Counted from the first letter of the stretch, positions 50,454 to 60,139 are shown. The stretch is 64,000 bases of DNA from Cupriavidus taiwanensis (GCF_900249755.1 NZ_LT976854.1:1002514-1066513); one strand, 5' to 3'. Numbers and translations: made by a program. Notes: generated from the sequence alone by a model not told the origin.

Positions 50454-52499
50454 TCACGGCACATTGCTCTGGGTGAAATCGAACGGCTTGCCGGGCACGT
50501 CATAGGCGCCGCCGAACTCGAAAGGCGCATTGCCCGACTTGCCGACGCCGATATGCAGCGGCGAATTCCCGCCTTGCAGGCCGATCGGCGCGTAGCGGTA
50601 GTTCATCACCTGCCTGCCGGTGTAGTCGGTAATCGTGATCACGCTGGTCAGCAGCGGGTTCTGCTGGGTCTCGTCCACCGTGATGGGGTCGACGATGCGC
50701 GAGTCCTGCAGCGTCTTCTCGACGGTCAGGCCCACCATGTCGACCAGCTGGACCTTCTGCGCGCCACGCGATACCACCCATAGCTTTGTGTTGGAATTGC
50801 CCAGTCCCACGTTGACATGGTGCTTCATGCTGGTGGGGTTCTTGCCGACCTGCACGCTCAGCATCTCCTCGATCAGCCTGGGGTCCGGGTTGCGGCCGGA
50901 CTGCAGCCCCGCCACCGAGAACGCGCGGATCTTGCCTTCTTCCGTCGCCACCCAGGCGCGGCCCGGGATCGGCAGGATCGAGATCCTGACCGCGGTGGGC
51001 TTCTGCGGCAGCCTGACGGACTTGACGATGGTCGGCGCGTAGTTGTCGACGGCGAATACCGGCGGCCACTGCGAATCGCCCAGGCCGGTGTTGGCCAGGG
51101 TCGATTGCAGCGACGCGTGGCTGCTTTCGAAGTAGGCCCGGTTGACCTTGTCGAACAGCGGCTTCAGGTCCAGGAAGATCACCTTTTTCTCGGACTTCGA
51201 GATCACCGCGGCCACCCCCGCGCGCGACACCAGCTTGCCATTGATGCCGGTGCGCGTGAAGCTCTTCTGGTTGACGCTGCTGGTGGCCGGGTTCACGTCG
51301 GTCATGGTCCGGCTGGCGCCGCGGCGGCCCACCGGGTCGATCAGCCAGCCTTGCGTGCTGTTGTCCTGCATCACGCCGAAATCCGTCACCGCCGAAATGT
51401 CGGTGGGCGCCACCATGCCGGGCAGGTCGATAAAGCCCAGCAGCTTGATAAAGACAAAGTTGGAGATATTGCGCAGGCCGGGGTAAAGGCCTGGCCACGA
51501 GCCCGCGCTGGGATCATAGGGTCCGCCCACCTTGCTGCCGTCGGCCAGGCTGCCCAGCGCCAGCACCGCCACCTGGCCCTTGAAGCTGACGGTATCCCAT
51601 ACCGTCACCAGCGCGAACTCCGAATTGGTGGTGATCGCAATCGCCGTGGGCACCTTGCCGGCGGGCAGTTTCACCGCCGCCGAGTGCGACGCGGTATTGC
51701 TGCCGACCGAAGCAATCAGGCCGTTCTGGAAGGCAATCAACGCCTGGGCGCAGTCGTGTTCGCTGCAGCGGCCCATCGCGATCGGGCGCCTGGGCAATTC
51801 GCCGCCGTTGGCCGCAATATGGTTGTTCAGCTGCGGGTCGGTCGCGACATGCCCGTACACCCACGGCAGCTGCGGCTTCTGCGCAACCGTCCCGGCACTC
51901 AGCGCCAGCGTCAGCAGCGACGTGACGCCAGGGTCCGACGCCGCATCGGCGCGATAGATCACGTCGCCCATGTTGCTGCCGTAATCGTTGCGGGCGCAAT
52001 CCAGTTCGCCCAGCTGATAAATGACCTTCAGGTTGTGATCCAGCTCGGCCTTGGGAAATTCCTTCTGGTAGCAGGGGTTGCCGTGCGGATAGAAGGTCTT
52101 GTCGCCCGGCTGCCAGTGGGTTGGCGCCGTCGCCACCGGCTTGGTATTGGCCGGGCCGTAACGATAGGCGATGGCCTCGTCGCTGCTGTAGTCCGAGGCA
52201 ATGGCCAGATAGGCTTCGCGCACGAGCTTGCCTTCGGCATCGACGATGTCGTTGAACCACGGGCGCGGCGGCGCTGCCGGCGCTGGTGCCGGTGCCGGCT
52301 GTTCGGTGGGCAATTGCGTAGGCACCGGCTTGGTCGCCGCCGCCACCGATGCAGTGCCCGACGGCACCGGCGCTGCGGTGCGGCGATCCGCCTCGCGCTC
52401 GCAGCCCGCCATGCCCAGCACGACGGCGCAGGCAGCCAGCGTCAGGGTCGCGGCCCGGCGCATGGCAATGTGGTGCGATGGCAAGCGTTTCCCAGGCAT
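50454..52499 (-). CDS. Large exported lipoprotein, beta-propeller-like
   Basis: A 681-residue protein with a signal peptide and lipobox VLGMAGC (Cys near 33), then a Pro/Ala linker and a long beta-rich region. Segments such as NSEFALVTVWD, ISILPIPGRAWVATEEGKIR and NTKLWVVSRGAQKVQLVDMV recall propeller blades. No named domain is certain. ATG 52499 is used; an inner ATG at 52463 would still leave the signal sequence. It ends 39 bp from the convergent YVTN gene, and these two propeller-like proteins may serve one envelope process. Confidence 0.7.
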   Translation of the reverse strand: MPGKRLPSHHIAMRRAATLTLAACAVVLGMAGCEREADRRTAAPVPSGTASVAAATKPVPTQLPTEQPAPAPAPAAPPRPWFNDIVDAEGKLVREAYLAIASDYSSDEAIAYRYGPANTKPVATAPTHWQPGDKTFYPHGNPCYQKEFPKAELDHNLKVIYQLGELDCARNDYGSNMGDVIYRADAASDPGVTSLLTLALSAGTVAQKPQLPWVYGHVATDPQLNNHIAANGGELPRRPIAMGRCSEHDCAQALIAFQNGLIASVGSNTASHSAAVKLPAGKVPTAIAITTNSEFALVTVWDTVSFKGQVAVLALGSLADGSKVGGPYDPSAGSWPGLYPGLRNISNFVFIKLLGFIDLPGMVAPTDISAVTDFGVMQDNSTQGWLIDPVGRRGASRTMTDVNPATSSVNQKSFTRTGINGKLVSRAGVAAVISKSEKKVIFLDLKPLFDKVNRAYFESSHASLQSTLANTGLGDSQWPPVFAVDNYAPTIVKSVRLPQKPTAVRISILPIPGRAWVATEEGKIRAFSVAGLQSGRNPDPRLIEEMLSVQVGKNPTSMKHHVNVGLGNSNTKLWVVSRGAQKVQLVDMVGLTVEKTLQDSRIVDPITVDETQQNPLLTSVITITDYTGRQVMNYRYAPIGLQGGNSPLHIGVGKSGNAPFEFGGAYDVPGKPFDFTQSNVP

Positions 52500-53006
52500 G
52501 AGTCTCTGTGCGAAGCAAAGGAAAATCGTGCGGGCGCAAACATCCGCAAGATGGACTTTGGCAGCTTTCCGGCCGCGGCTTTGTACGCCAGCGCATATTT
52601 CCGGTGCATTGACTGGCGCGCCTGCGATCCATGTCTGCATTGTTATCGGTAATCGCCCCAATCGACGTTTGATTCCGCTTGCAAACTGTGCGGGACGCTC
52701 CGGCACGTTGCTTGCTTTTTGCCACAAAACGTCATAGGTTTCCTCATGCATATCGACCGAGCCCGTCCCGTTCGCCGGTTGCATCAGGGGTCGGGAAACC
52801 ATCTGGCAAAGCGCGGCACCAGAACGCGCGCTCGGAGCGGTTTCGATAAACAGAACCTGGAGGAATCGATGTGTCGTGGCGGCGCCGGCATTCACGCCAA
52901 CGCCGCCCGGTGTTTCGTCGGCAGCGTCGCAGTCGGCCTGCCAGCCCGAGTATGACCGGCTCCCCCTGGGCCCCCGATGATCCATTTGCCCCCGCGCGTG
53001 CAAAGC
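52500..53006. other. 500-bp intergenic region with a small ORF
   Basis: Between the lipoprotein and the kinase. The first about 240 bp are less GC-rich (for example 52700-52740) and may hold the divergent promoters. ATG 52869, with the strong ribosome site GGAGG 5 nt upstream, opens a 28-codon frame (MCRGGAGIHANAARC ... PARV) that stops at 52955. No match is known, and it may be a leader peptide or chance. Confidence 0.35.
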
Positions 53007-54485
53007 ATGACGATCCGCATGAGGACGGTCGCCCTGTCGGCGGCGTTTATGCTGGTGGTCTTCCTGTTGGTGACCTGGGCGGTTTCGTACCAGATGGTCA
53101 GCCATTCCCGGCAGGACCGCAAACAGGTCCAGGCGGTCTACGTGGCCAGCAAGGAAAAAGAGCTGCGCCACTACGTCGAACTCGGCCACGCCACGCTGGC
53201 CCGCATCGCGCAGGGCAACGGCGACGAAGCCGCACTGCAGCAGCAGGGGCTTGCCGCGCTGTCGCGCATGCATTTCGGCAATGACGGCTACTTCTTCGTC
53301 TACGACCGCTTCGGCAACGTGCTGCTGAACCCGGGCAGCATGGGCATCGACGGCGTGGATTTCTGCGACCCGGCCGATACCGGCAGCGAGCAGGCCAGGA
53401 TGCTGATCAACCAGGCCCACGCCGGCGGCGGCATTGTCCGATACAACTGGATCAAACCGTCGTCGCGGGCCGAGGCGCCGAAGATGTCGTATGTGAAGAC
53501 CGCCGACCATTGGGGCTGGATCATCGGCGCCGGCCTGTACATGGACGACATCGAGCGCGAGCTGGCCGCCTTCGATGCCAACGCCGCGCGCACGCTGCGC
53601 GATACGCAGATACGGCTGACGGCGTTCGCGATCGGCTCGGTGATGCTGATCAGCCTTGCCGGCCTGGCGTGGAACCTGCGCAATTCCCGCATCTCCGGCG
53701 AGAAGCTGCGGCGCCTGGCGCGGCGCGTGGTGAGTTCGCAGGAAGAGGAACGCGCCCGCGTGGCGCGCGAGCTGCATGACGGCGTGGTGCAGGTGCTGGT
53801 GTCGTCCAAGTATCTGCTCGAGACGGCCCAGGTTCATCTGGAACAGGACACAGAACACAAGCCGGACAAAGGCCCGGCGCAGGACCTGCCGCCGGCGCGC
53901 CGCCACGCGCCGCAGGCGCTGCTGGCGCAGGGGCTGGGCCGCCTGCAGGAGGCCCTGGTCGAGATCCGCCGGGTCTCGCACGGCCTGCATCCGGCCCTGC
54001 TGACCGACCTGGGCCTGGCCGCCGCGCTGCGCATGCTGGTCGAGCAATTGCGCCCGCAGCGCGCCGTCGAACTGCGCTTCACCGAGCGGGGCGCGATCCC
54101 GGCGCTGTCGCAGGCGCAGCGCACCGCGCTGTTCCGCGTTGCGCAGGAGGCATTGAACAACGCCCTCACGCACGCGCAGGCCGGCTGGGTCCAGGTCACG
54201 CTGGCCGGCGGCGGCCAGCACGTCGCGCTGGTGATCGAGGACAACGGCCATGGCTTCGACCTGAACAAGGTCCGCGCCGACGGCAAGGGCGGCATCGGCC
54301 TGCGCAATATGCGCGAACGCATCGAAAGCCTGGAAGGCAGCCGCTTCACCGTGCATACCGGCTCCGGCGGCACCCGCGTCGAAGCCCGGCTGCGCCTGTC
54401 GCCGCCAGAGCCTGAAACGCAGGCAAAGGCCCGGCCCGGACGGCGCCTGGGCCATCATCCCCCCGCAAGGAGACCCGCTGCATGA
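53007..54485 (+). CDS. Cache-domain sensor histidine kinase (NarX/DegS class)
   Basis: A 492-residue membrane kinase. TM1 (about 6-30), a periplasmic single-Cache domain (about 35-195, with GNDGYFFVYDRFGNVLLNPG), TM2 (about 200-222), then HisKA_3 with the phospho-His at 257 in ARELHDGVVQ, and a HATPase (N box ALNNALTHA, G boxes DNGHGFD and GIGLRNMRERIE). Cache domains of this type usually bind small organic acids. An ATG at 52977 is also in frame; neither start has a good ribosome site. Its stop overlaps the response-regulator start (ATGA). Confidence 0.88.
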   Translation: MTIRMRTVALSAAFMLVVFLLVTWAVSYQMVSHSRQDRKQVQAVYVASKEKELRHYVELGHATLARIAQGNGDEAALQQQGLAALSRMHFGNDGYFFVYDRFGNVLLNPGSMGIDGVDFCDPADTGSEQARMLINQAHAGGGIVRYNWIKPSSRAEAPKMSYVKTADHWGWIIGAGLYMDDIERELAAFDANAARTLRDTQIRLTAFAIGSVMLISLAGLAWNLRNSRISGEKLRRLARRVVSSQEEERARVARELHDGVVQVLVSSKYLLETAQVHLEQDTEHKPDKGPAQDLPPARRHAPQALLAQGLGRLQEALVEIRRVSHGLHPALLTDLGLAAALRMLVEQLRPQRAVELRFTERGAIPALSQAQRTALFRVAQEALNNALTHAQAGWVQVTLAGGGQHVALVIEDNGHGFDLNKVRADGKGGIGLRNMRERIESLEGSRFTVHTGSGGTRVEARLRLSPPEPETQAKARPGRRLGHHPPARRPAA

Positions 54486-55153
54486 CCCCGAACCTGCGTG
54501 TGCTGCTGGTCGACGACCATCCCTTCGTGCTGGACGGCGTGCGCCTGCGCCTGGAGGCCACCGGGGAAATGACCGTGGTGGGGCAGGCGGCGAGCGTGGA
54601 AGAAGCCATCATGCTGGCCGAACAGCATGCGCCGGAGCTGGTGGTCTCGGACATCCACATGCCCGATGCCAACGGCCTGCAGCTTGCCGCACGCTTTGCC
54701 GAACGCTTCCCCGACGTGCGCGTGATCGCGCTGTCGATGCACAAGGACCCGGAATACGTGCGCCGCGCCTTTGCGCTCGGCGTCGCCGCCTACGTCCTCA
54801 AGGAAGCGCCCGCGCACGAGCTGGTGACCGCGATCCGCACCGTCGCGGCCGGCGGTACCTACCTCAACGCCGAACTGCAGGCCTTCCTGCAAACCGACGA
54901 GCCGTTGCCGTCTTCACGCCGCGCGCTGACGCCGAAGGAAGCCACGGTGCTGAAACTGCTGGCCGAGGGCCGCTCCAACAAGGAGATCGCCGAGCGGCTC
55001 GGCACCTCGGTGCGCACCGTCGAAACCCACCGGCTGCACCTGCGCCGCAAGCTCCGGGTCGGCGGCCGCGCCGAGCTGGTCAAGTACGCGGTGCACTTCT
55101 CCGACCTGCACGCGATCCAGCTGGCCGACGCGGCGCTGGCCGCGGACTGCTGA
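54482..55153 (+). CDS. NarL/LuxR-type response regulator
   Basis: A 223-residue partner of the Cache kinase. The receiver has the acidic pair in LLVDDHPF, the acceptor Asp in VVSDIHMPDANG and the Lys in YVLKEAP, all intact. The LuxR-type HTH follows (LTPKEATVLKLLAEGRSNKE, then LGTSVRTVETHRLHLRRKL, about 143-190). It is translationally coupled to the kinase. Targets may be the exported enzyme pair downstream or the divergent lipoprotein, but no shared binding motif was found. Confidence 0.92.
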   Translation: MTPNLRVLLVDDHPFVLDGVRLRLEATGEMTVVGQAASVEEAIMLAEQHAPELVVSDIHMPDANGLQLAARFAERFPDVRVIALSMHKDPEYVRRAFALGVAAYVLKEAPAHELVTAIRTVAAGGTYLNAELQAFLQTDEPLPSSRRALTPKEATVLKLLAEGRSNKEIAERLGTSVRTVETHRLHLRRKLRVGGRAELVKYAVHFSDLHAIQLADAALAADC

Positions 55154-55398
55154 GCGCTGATTTCTGCTTGCCCCATGTGCGTGCGGCATGTCCATGCCTG
55201 GTGCGGTGGCACCGGGGCAGGGCGGCGTTGCGCACCATCATGGCAGCGCGCAATGCGCTCTCTGTATTACTGCGTAGGGGAAAGTCGTGCTGCTGTCGCC
55301 GCCGTTGTTTGCGTAGACTTTTTTCGGGAAGGGGCGCCAGGCATGCAGCGTCGCCAACGCGCCGATGCGCCGATCGTGGGACACAACGGGAGAACACC

Positions 55399-56847
55399 AT
55401 GGACGAGCTGAAGCAAACGCAGAGAGCGGCGGTCGCGATGCCACCGCAGGCGCAGGACCTGGCGGCGTGGACGCCCAAACGGCGCGAATTCCTGCGCATG
55501 CTGGCCTACGGCGCGGGCTCGCTGGCGCTGGCGCCGCTGATCAGCGCCTGCTCGGACGACGCCTCGGCGGCATCGTCGGACCTGCGCTCGCAGCTGGCGC
55601 AGGATGAGGCCTTCTGGAACGAGGTGCAGGGCATGTTCGTGCTCAAGCCCGAGAAGGTCTACATGAACATCGGCACCGGCGGCTCGATGCCCAAGGTGGT
55701 GCTCGACGTGTTCGGCCAGGAAAACCTGGCCAAGGCCGCCGATTCCTCGAGCGGCTACGGCAACCTGGCCGACCTGCGCGCGGCCGTGGCCAAGGGCTTC
55801 GGCGTCGACGGCGACGAGGTCGCGTTCTCCGGCAATACCTCGTCGGGCATGTGCCATGCGATCCTCGGCATCAAGTGGGAACCGGGCGATGTGGTGGTCA
55901 CCACCAACCACGAGCACGGCGGCGGCCTGACCCCGCTCAATATCGCGGTGGACCGCTACGGCATCGAGGTCTCGACCATCGCGCTGCCGGTCGGCAACAA
56001 CCAGACCGCCAGCACCTATGTGCAGCTGTTCGACGAGCGCATCCGCGCGCTGAAGGGCCAGGGCAAGCGGGTACGCGCGATGATGTGGTCGTCGCCGACC
56101 TACAAGACCGGCACCATGCTGCCGATCGCCGACCTGATGCAAGTGGTGAAGAACCACAGCCTGATCAGCATCGTCGATGGCGCGCACCTGCCCGGCATGA
56201 TGGCGTACGACTACGGCGCGCTGGGCATGGACTTCATGTCCGGCGCCGGCCACAAGTGGCAGTGCGGCCCCGGTTCCACCGGCATCCTGGTGATCCGCAA
56301 CAAGATGCGCCCGTCCAATCCGCTGCCGCTGCCGGAGTGGTATCCGATCCATACCAGCTCCTACGTCAGGCAGCCGCGCGGGGCCTATGACATCGCCGCC
56401 ACCGTGACCTCCTGCGGCAGCCTGCACGTGCCGATGTTCCGGGCCCTGGCCCGCGCCTGCGAGATGTGGGACACCATCGGCCGGAAGAAGATCGAGACCT
56501 ACGACCTGACGCTGTCGGCCTACCTGAAGGAGAAGATCGTCGAGCGCTGGGGCGTCGAGTCGCTGTACTCGCCCAAGGACGACCCGAAGCTGGTGTCCGC
56601 GCTGACCTGCTTCAACCCGTTCCGCAACCGCGACGACGCCATGAACCAGCAGAAGGCCACGCTGTTCGTCAACCGCATGCTGAGCGACTTTGCCCCGGGC
56701 TTCGTGATCCGCTCGGTGAACTTCGAGGTCATCGGCGCGCCGGCGCAGCACTACGGCATCCGCATATCCACTCACCTGTGGCACGATGCCAATGACATCG
56801 ACCGGCTGGTGGATTCGATGTGGACCCTGTCCGGCGCCATGGCCTGA
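55399..56847 (+). CDS. Tat-exported class V aminotransferase-fold PLP enzyme
   Basis: A 482-residue PLP enzyme of the class V group (isopenicillin-N epimerase/cysteine-desulfurase-like). The N-terminus has a twin-Arg motif KRREFLRM (about 27-34), a hydrophobic run and LISAC, a lipobox-like end, so it is probably exported folded with its cofactor and maybe lipid-anchored. PLP-site residues are seen: DGAHLPG (Asp for the pyridine N), SGAGHKWQCGPGSTG with the Schiff-base Lys in HKW. ATG 55399 follows GGGAG. A RidA-like gene follows by 41 bp. The substrate is unknown. Confidence 0.85.
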   Translation: MDELKQTQRAAVAMPPQAQDLAAWTPKRREFLRMLAYGAGSLALAPLISACSDDASAASSDLRSQLAQDEAFWNEVQGMFVLKPEKVYMNIGTGGSMPKVVLDVFGQENLAKAADSSSGYGNLADLRAAVAKGFGVDGDEVAFSGNTSSGMCHAILGIKWEPGDVVVTTNHEHGGGLTPLNIAVDRYGIEVSTIALPVGNNQTASTYVQLFDERIRALKGQGKRVRAMMWSSPTYKTGTMLPIADLMQVVKNHSLISIVDGAHLPGMMAYDYGALGMDFMSGAGHKWQCGPGSTGILVIRNKMRPSNPLPLPEWYPIHTSSYVRQPRGAYDIAATVTSCGSLHVPMFRALARACEMWDTIGRKKIETYDLTLSAYLKEKIVERWGVESLYSPKDDPKLVSALTCFNPFRNRDDAMNQQKATLFVNRMLSDFAPGFVIRSVNFEVIGAPAQHYGIRISTHLWHDANDIDRLVDSMWTLSGAMA

Positions 56848-56888
56848 CAAGGCACCGATCCCGTTTCAACCCGACAAGAGCCAAGCCC

Positions 56889-57350
56889 ATGAAACGATCT
56901 ATCACCCTGGTTGCCGCGGCGCTGTGCGGCGTGGCATCGCTCTCGGCCTGCGCCCAGCACGGCGGCACGCTGCGCGCGGTCTCCTCGACCGAAGCCCCCA
57001 AGGCCATCGGCCCATACTCGCAGGCCGTGCGCGCCGGCAACGTGCTGTACCTGGCCGGCCAGATCCCGATCCATCCCAAGTCCGGCGAACTGCTCAAGGA
57101 CGCGCCGATCGAGGCCCAGACGCGGCTGGTGCTCGACAACCTGAAGGCGGTGCTCGCGGCCGACGGCATGACCATGGCCAACGTGGTTTCGACCACCGTC
57201 TACATGAAGGACCTGAACGACTTCGCCAAGATGAACGAAGTCTACGGGACCTACTTCACCGGCGTCACGCCGGCGCGCGCGACGGTACAGGTGGCGCGCC
57301 TGCCGCGCGACGTCGCGGTGGAGATCGGGGCGATCGCGGTCAAGCCTTGA
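56889..57350 (+). CDS. Exported RidA/YjgF-family protein with lipobox
   Basis: A 153-residue RidA-fold protein. Cytosolic RidA deaminates reactive enamines/imines released by PLP enzymes. Here a signal peptide (about 1-20) with lipobox SLSAC (Cys21) precedes the domain, so it should sit outside the cytoplasm. The active-site Arg in TPARATVQVARLP (about 128) and the GPYSQAV and YLAGQIP segments are conserved. It follows the exported PLP enzyme in the same unit, which suggests that the two act on one pathway. Confidence 0.87.
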   Translation: MKRSITLVAAALCGVASLSACAQHGGTLRAVSSTEAPKAIGPYSQAVRAGNVLYLAGQIPIHPKSGELLKDAPIEAQTRLVLDNLKAVLAADGMTMANVVSTTVYMKDLNDFAKMNEVYGTYFTGVTPARATVQVARLPRDVAVEIGAIAVKP

Positions 57351-57373
57351 GAGCGGTTTGGAGGGAGGAGGGC

Positions 57374-57403
57374 AGCGGGGCACGGTTTCGGCCGTGTCCC
57401 GCT
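57374..57403 (+). terminator. Hairpin after the RidA-like gene
   Basis: AGCGGGGCACGG (57374-57385) pairs with CCGTGTCCCGCT (57392-57403) with one G-U pair, loop TTTCGG. There is no T run after it, so termination is not certain. Confidence 0.45.
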
Positions 57404-57513
57404 GGTGGCGTTTGCGGCGCCACCCTTCACAAAAACTGAACACGCCTTAATCGCCGCCATCTTTCGTCTCCTTCGGGCTGTGCTTACAGTCACGCCCACA
57501 AGGAGATTCCCCC

Positions 57514-58944
57514 ATGAAAGATGTGCTGGTGATCGGCGGCGGCAATGCCGCGCTGTGCGCCGCGTTGATGGCGCGCGAGGCGGGAGCCTCGGTGCTGCTG
57601 CTGGAGGGCTCGCCGCGTGAATGGCGCGGCGGCAATTCGCAGCACACCCGCAACCTGCGCTGCATGCACGAGGCCCCGCAGGATGTGCTGGTCGATGCCT
57701 ACCCGGAAGAGGAATACTGGCAGGACCTGCTGAAGGTGACGGGGGGCATCACCAACGAGCAGCTGGCGCGCATGACGATCCGCGCGTCGTCGCGCTGCCG
57801 GGGCTGGATGCGCCGGCACGGCGTTCATTTCCAGCCGCCGCTGTCGGGGGCGCTGCATGTGGCGCGCACCAATGCCTTCTTCATGGGCGGCGGCAAGGCG
57901 CTCGTCAACGCCTATTTCCGCAGCGCCGAGGCCCTCGGCGCCGAGATCCGCTACGACACCCCGGTGGTTGCCATCGAGCGCGACGGCGATCGTTTCGTCG
58001 CGGCCGTGACCGCTGCCGGCGAACGCATCGAGGCGAAGGCGTGCGTGCTGGCCGCCGGCGGCTTCGAGTCTAACCGGGACTGGCTGCGTGAAGCCTGGGG
58101 ACAGAACGAACGCGGCGAATGGCCGTCGGACAACTTCCTGATCCGCGGCACGCGCTTCAACCAGGGCGTGCTGCTGCGCCATATGATCGACGCCGGTGCC
58201 GATGCGATCGGCGATCCGACCCAGGCGCATATGGTGGCGATCGACGCACGCGCGCCGCTGTATGACGGCGGCATCTGCACGCGGATCGACTGTGTTTCGC
58301 TCGGCGTGGTCGTCAATCGCGACGGCGAACGCTTCTACGACGAGGGCGAGGACTTCTGGCCCAAGCGATACGCGATCTGGGGGCGCCTGGTCGCACAGCA
58401 GCCGGGTCAGATCGGCTTCTCGATCATCGACCAGAAGGCCATCGGCCGCTTCATGCCGCCGGTGTTCCCGGGCACGCGCGCCGATACGCTCGGCGAACTC
58501 GCGCGCAAGCTCGGTGTGCCGGAAGCCACCTTCGTGCGGACCGTGGAAGCCTTCAACGCCGCGTGCCGGCCCGGCAGCTTCGACCACACGGTGCTGGACG
58601 ACTGCGCCACCGCGGGCATCACGCCGGCCAAGACGCACTGGGCGCGGCCGCTCGACACGCCGCCCTACATCGGCTACGCGCTGCGCCCCGGCGTGACCTT
58701 CACCTACCTGGGCCTCAAGGTCAACCCGCACGCGCAGGCCCACTTCGACGGCAGGCCCAGCCCGAACCTGTTCGTCGCCGGCGAGATGATGGCCGGCAAC
58801 GTGCTGGGCAAGGGCTATACCGCCGGCGTCGGCATGGCGATCGGCACGGCCTTTGGCCGCATCGCCGGCGTGGGCGCCGCGCGTGCCTGCGGCTTCCAGC
58901 ATCCTGATTTCGACATGGAGCAGTCCAATGCCATCGCTAGCTGA
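57514..58944 (+). CDS. tcuA: FAD-dependent tricarballylate dehydrogenase TcuA
   Basis: A 476-residue flavoprotein that oxidises tricarballylate to cis-aconitate. The FAD-binding GGGNAALCAALMAREAG is at the N-terminus (about 8-24), followed by WRGGNSQHTRN, and the fumarate-reductase-like C-terminal GEMMAGNVLGKGYTAGVGMA (about 429-448) is typical of TcuA. AAGGAG lies before ATG 57514. The end overlaps tcuB by 17 bp, so they are co-translated and the electrons should pass to TcuB. Confidence 0.9.
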   Translation: MKDVLVIGGGNAALCAALMAREAGASVLLLEGSPREWRGGNSQHTRNLRCMHEAPQDVLVDAYPEEEYWQDLLKVTGGITNEQLARMTIRASSRCRGWMRRHGVHFQPPLSGALHVARTNAFFMGGGKALVNAYFRSAEALGAEIRYDTPVVAIERDGDRFVAAVTAAGERIEAKACVLAAGGFESNRDWLREAWGQNERGEWPSDNFLIRGTRFNQGVLLRHMIDAGADAIGDPTQAHMVAIDARAPLYDGGICTRIDCVSLGVVVNRDGERFYDEGEDFWPKRYAIWGRLVAQQPGQIGFSIIDQKAIGRFMPPVFPGTRADTLGELARKLGVPEATFVRTVEAFNAACRPGSFDHTVLDDCATAGITPAKTHWARPLDTPPYIGYALRPGVTFTYLGLKVNPHAQAHFDGRPSPNLFVAGEMMAGNVLGKGYTAGVGMAIGTAFGRIAGVGAARACGFQHPDFDMEQSNAIAS

Positions 58945-60139
58945 GCTGGTCGATCAGGCTCGTGCCGACGCGCAAGGCGTGGGCGGGGCCGGGCGACGCG
59001 TGATTCCGATCCATCCCGTATTGCCGCTGACGGCTGCCGAGGGCGAAGCCGCGCGCATCCTGCAGATCTGCAATGCCTGCCGCTATTGCGAGGGCTTCTG
59101 CGCGGTGTTCCCGGCCATGACGCGGCGGCTCGAATTCGGCCGTGCCGACCTGCACTATATGGCCAACCTGTGCCACAACTGCGGCGCATGCCTGCATGCC
59201 TGCCAGTACGCGCCGCCGCACGAGTTCGCCGTCAACATCCCGGTGGCGATGGCGGAGGTCCGTGGCCAGACCTACCAGGACTATGCGTGGCCGCCAGTGC
59301 TGGGCAAGCTGTACCGGCGCAATGGCCTTGCCTTGTCGCTGGCGCTGGCGCTCGGCCTGGCCCTGTTCCTGCTGCTGGCCGTGGCGCTCAACGGTACCTT
59401 GTGGGGCGGTCCGGCCACCGGCAACTTCTACGCGCTGTTCCCGCACAACCTGCTGGTATCGATGTTCGCGCCGGTGTTCGGCTTCGTGGTGCTCGCGCTG
59501 GCGATGGGCGTGCGCAGGTTCTGGCGCGAAGTCACCCCCGCGACCAGCGGCGCGCCGGTGAGCGCGCCGGCGGCGGCGGAGGCGGGGGCCGCCGTGCTGC
59601 GGCTGAAATACCTCGACGGCGGCCACGGCGCCGGCTGCAACAATGCCGACGACGCCTTCACGCTGTCGCGCCGGCGTTTCCATCACCTGACGTTCTACGG
59701 CTTCCTGCTGTGCTTTGCCGCCACCGCCGTGGCGACGGTCTATCACTATGCCTTCGGCTGGCACGCGCCCTACGAGTTGCCTAGCCTGCCCAAGCTGCTC
59801 GGTGCCATCGGCGGCGTCAGTCTCGCCATCGGCACCGCGGGTCTTGGCTGGCTCAACCTGCAACGCCACCGCCTGCACCTGGCGCAGGGCCAGCGCCCGA
59901 TGGATCTTGGCTTCATCGCCTTGCTGTTCCTGACCGCCACCAGCGGGCTGGCGCTGTGGCTGGGCCGCGGCACGCCGGCGCTGGCCATGCTGTTGTGCCT
60001 GCACCTGGGTGCGGTGATGGCGCTGTTCGCCACCATGCCCTACGGCAAGTTTGCCCACGGCGTGTTCCGCAGTGCCGCGCTGCTGCGCCATGCGGTGGAG
60101 AAACGCCGCCCGAACCCGATCGGGCTTGGGGCGGACTGA
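58928..60139 (+). CDS. tcuB: TcuB, membrane Fe-S/cytochrome electron-transfer protein
   Basis: A 403-residue inner-membrane protein that re-oxidises TcuA and feeds the quinone pool. Two Fe-S binding clusters are seen near the N-terminus, CNACRYCEGFC (about 42-52) and CHNCGACLHAC (about 78-88), followed by about six membrane helices with candidate haem His (FHHLTFYG, YHYAFGW). It matches CitB/TcuB proteins. The start at 58928 lies inside the tcuA end. Confidence 0.9.
   Translation: MPSLAELVDQARADAQGVGGAGRRVIPIHPVLPLTAAEGEAARILQICNACRYCEGFCAVFPAMTRRLEFGRADLHYMANLCHNCGACLHACQYAPPHEFAVNIPVAMAEVRGQTYQDYAWPPVLGKLYRRNGLALSLALALGLALFLLLAVALNGTLWGGPATGNFYALFPHNLLVSMFAPVFGFVVLALAMGVRRFWREVTPATSGAPVSAPAAAEAGAAVLRLKYLDGGHGAGCNNADDAFTLSRRRFHHLTFYGFLLCFAATAVATVYHYAFGWHAPYELPSLPKLLGAIGGVSLAIGTAGLGWLNLQRHRLHLAQGQRPMDLGFIALLFLTATSGLALWLGRGTPALAMLLCLHLGAVMALFATMPYGKFAHGVFRSAALLRHAVEKRRPNPIGLGAD

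Noticed and set aside
50454..54458. A 1334-codon open frame on the minus strand across the lipoprotein, the gap and the kinase
   Set aside because: Only the part below 52499 reads as a real protein; the rest is antisense to a kinase with full motifs, an effect of high GC in the third codon position.
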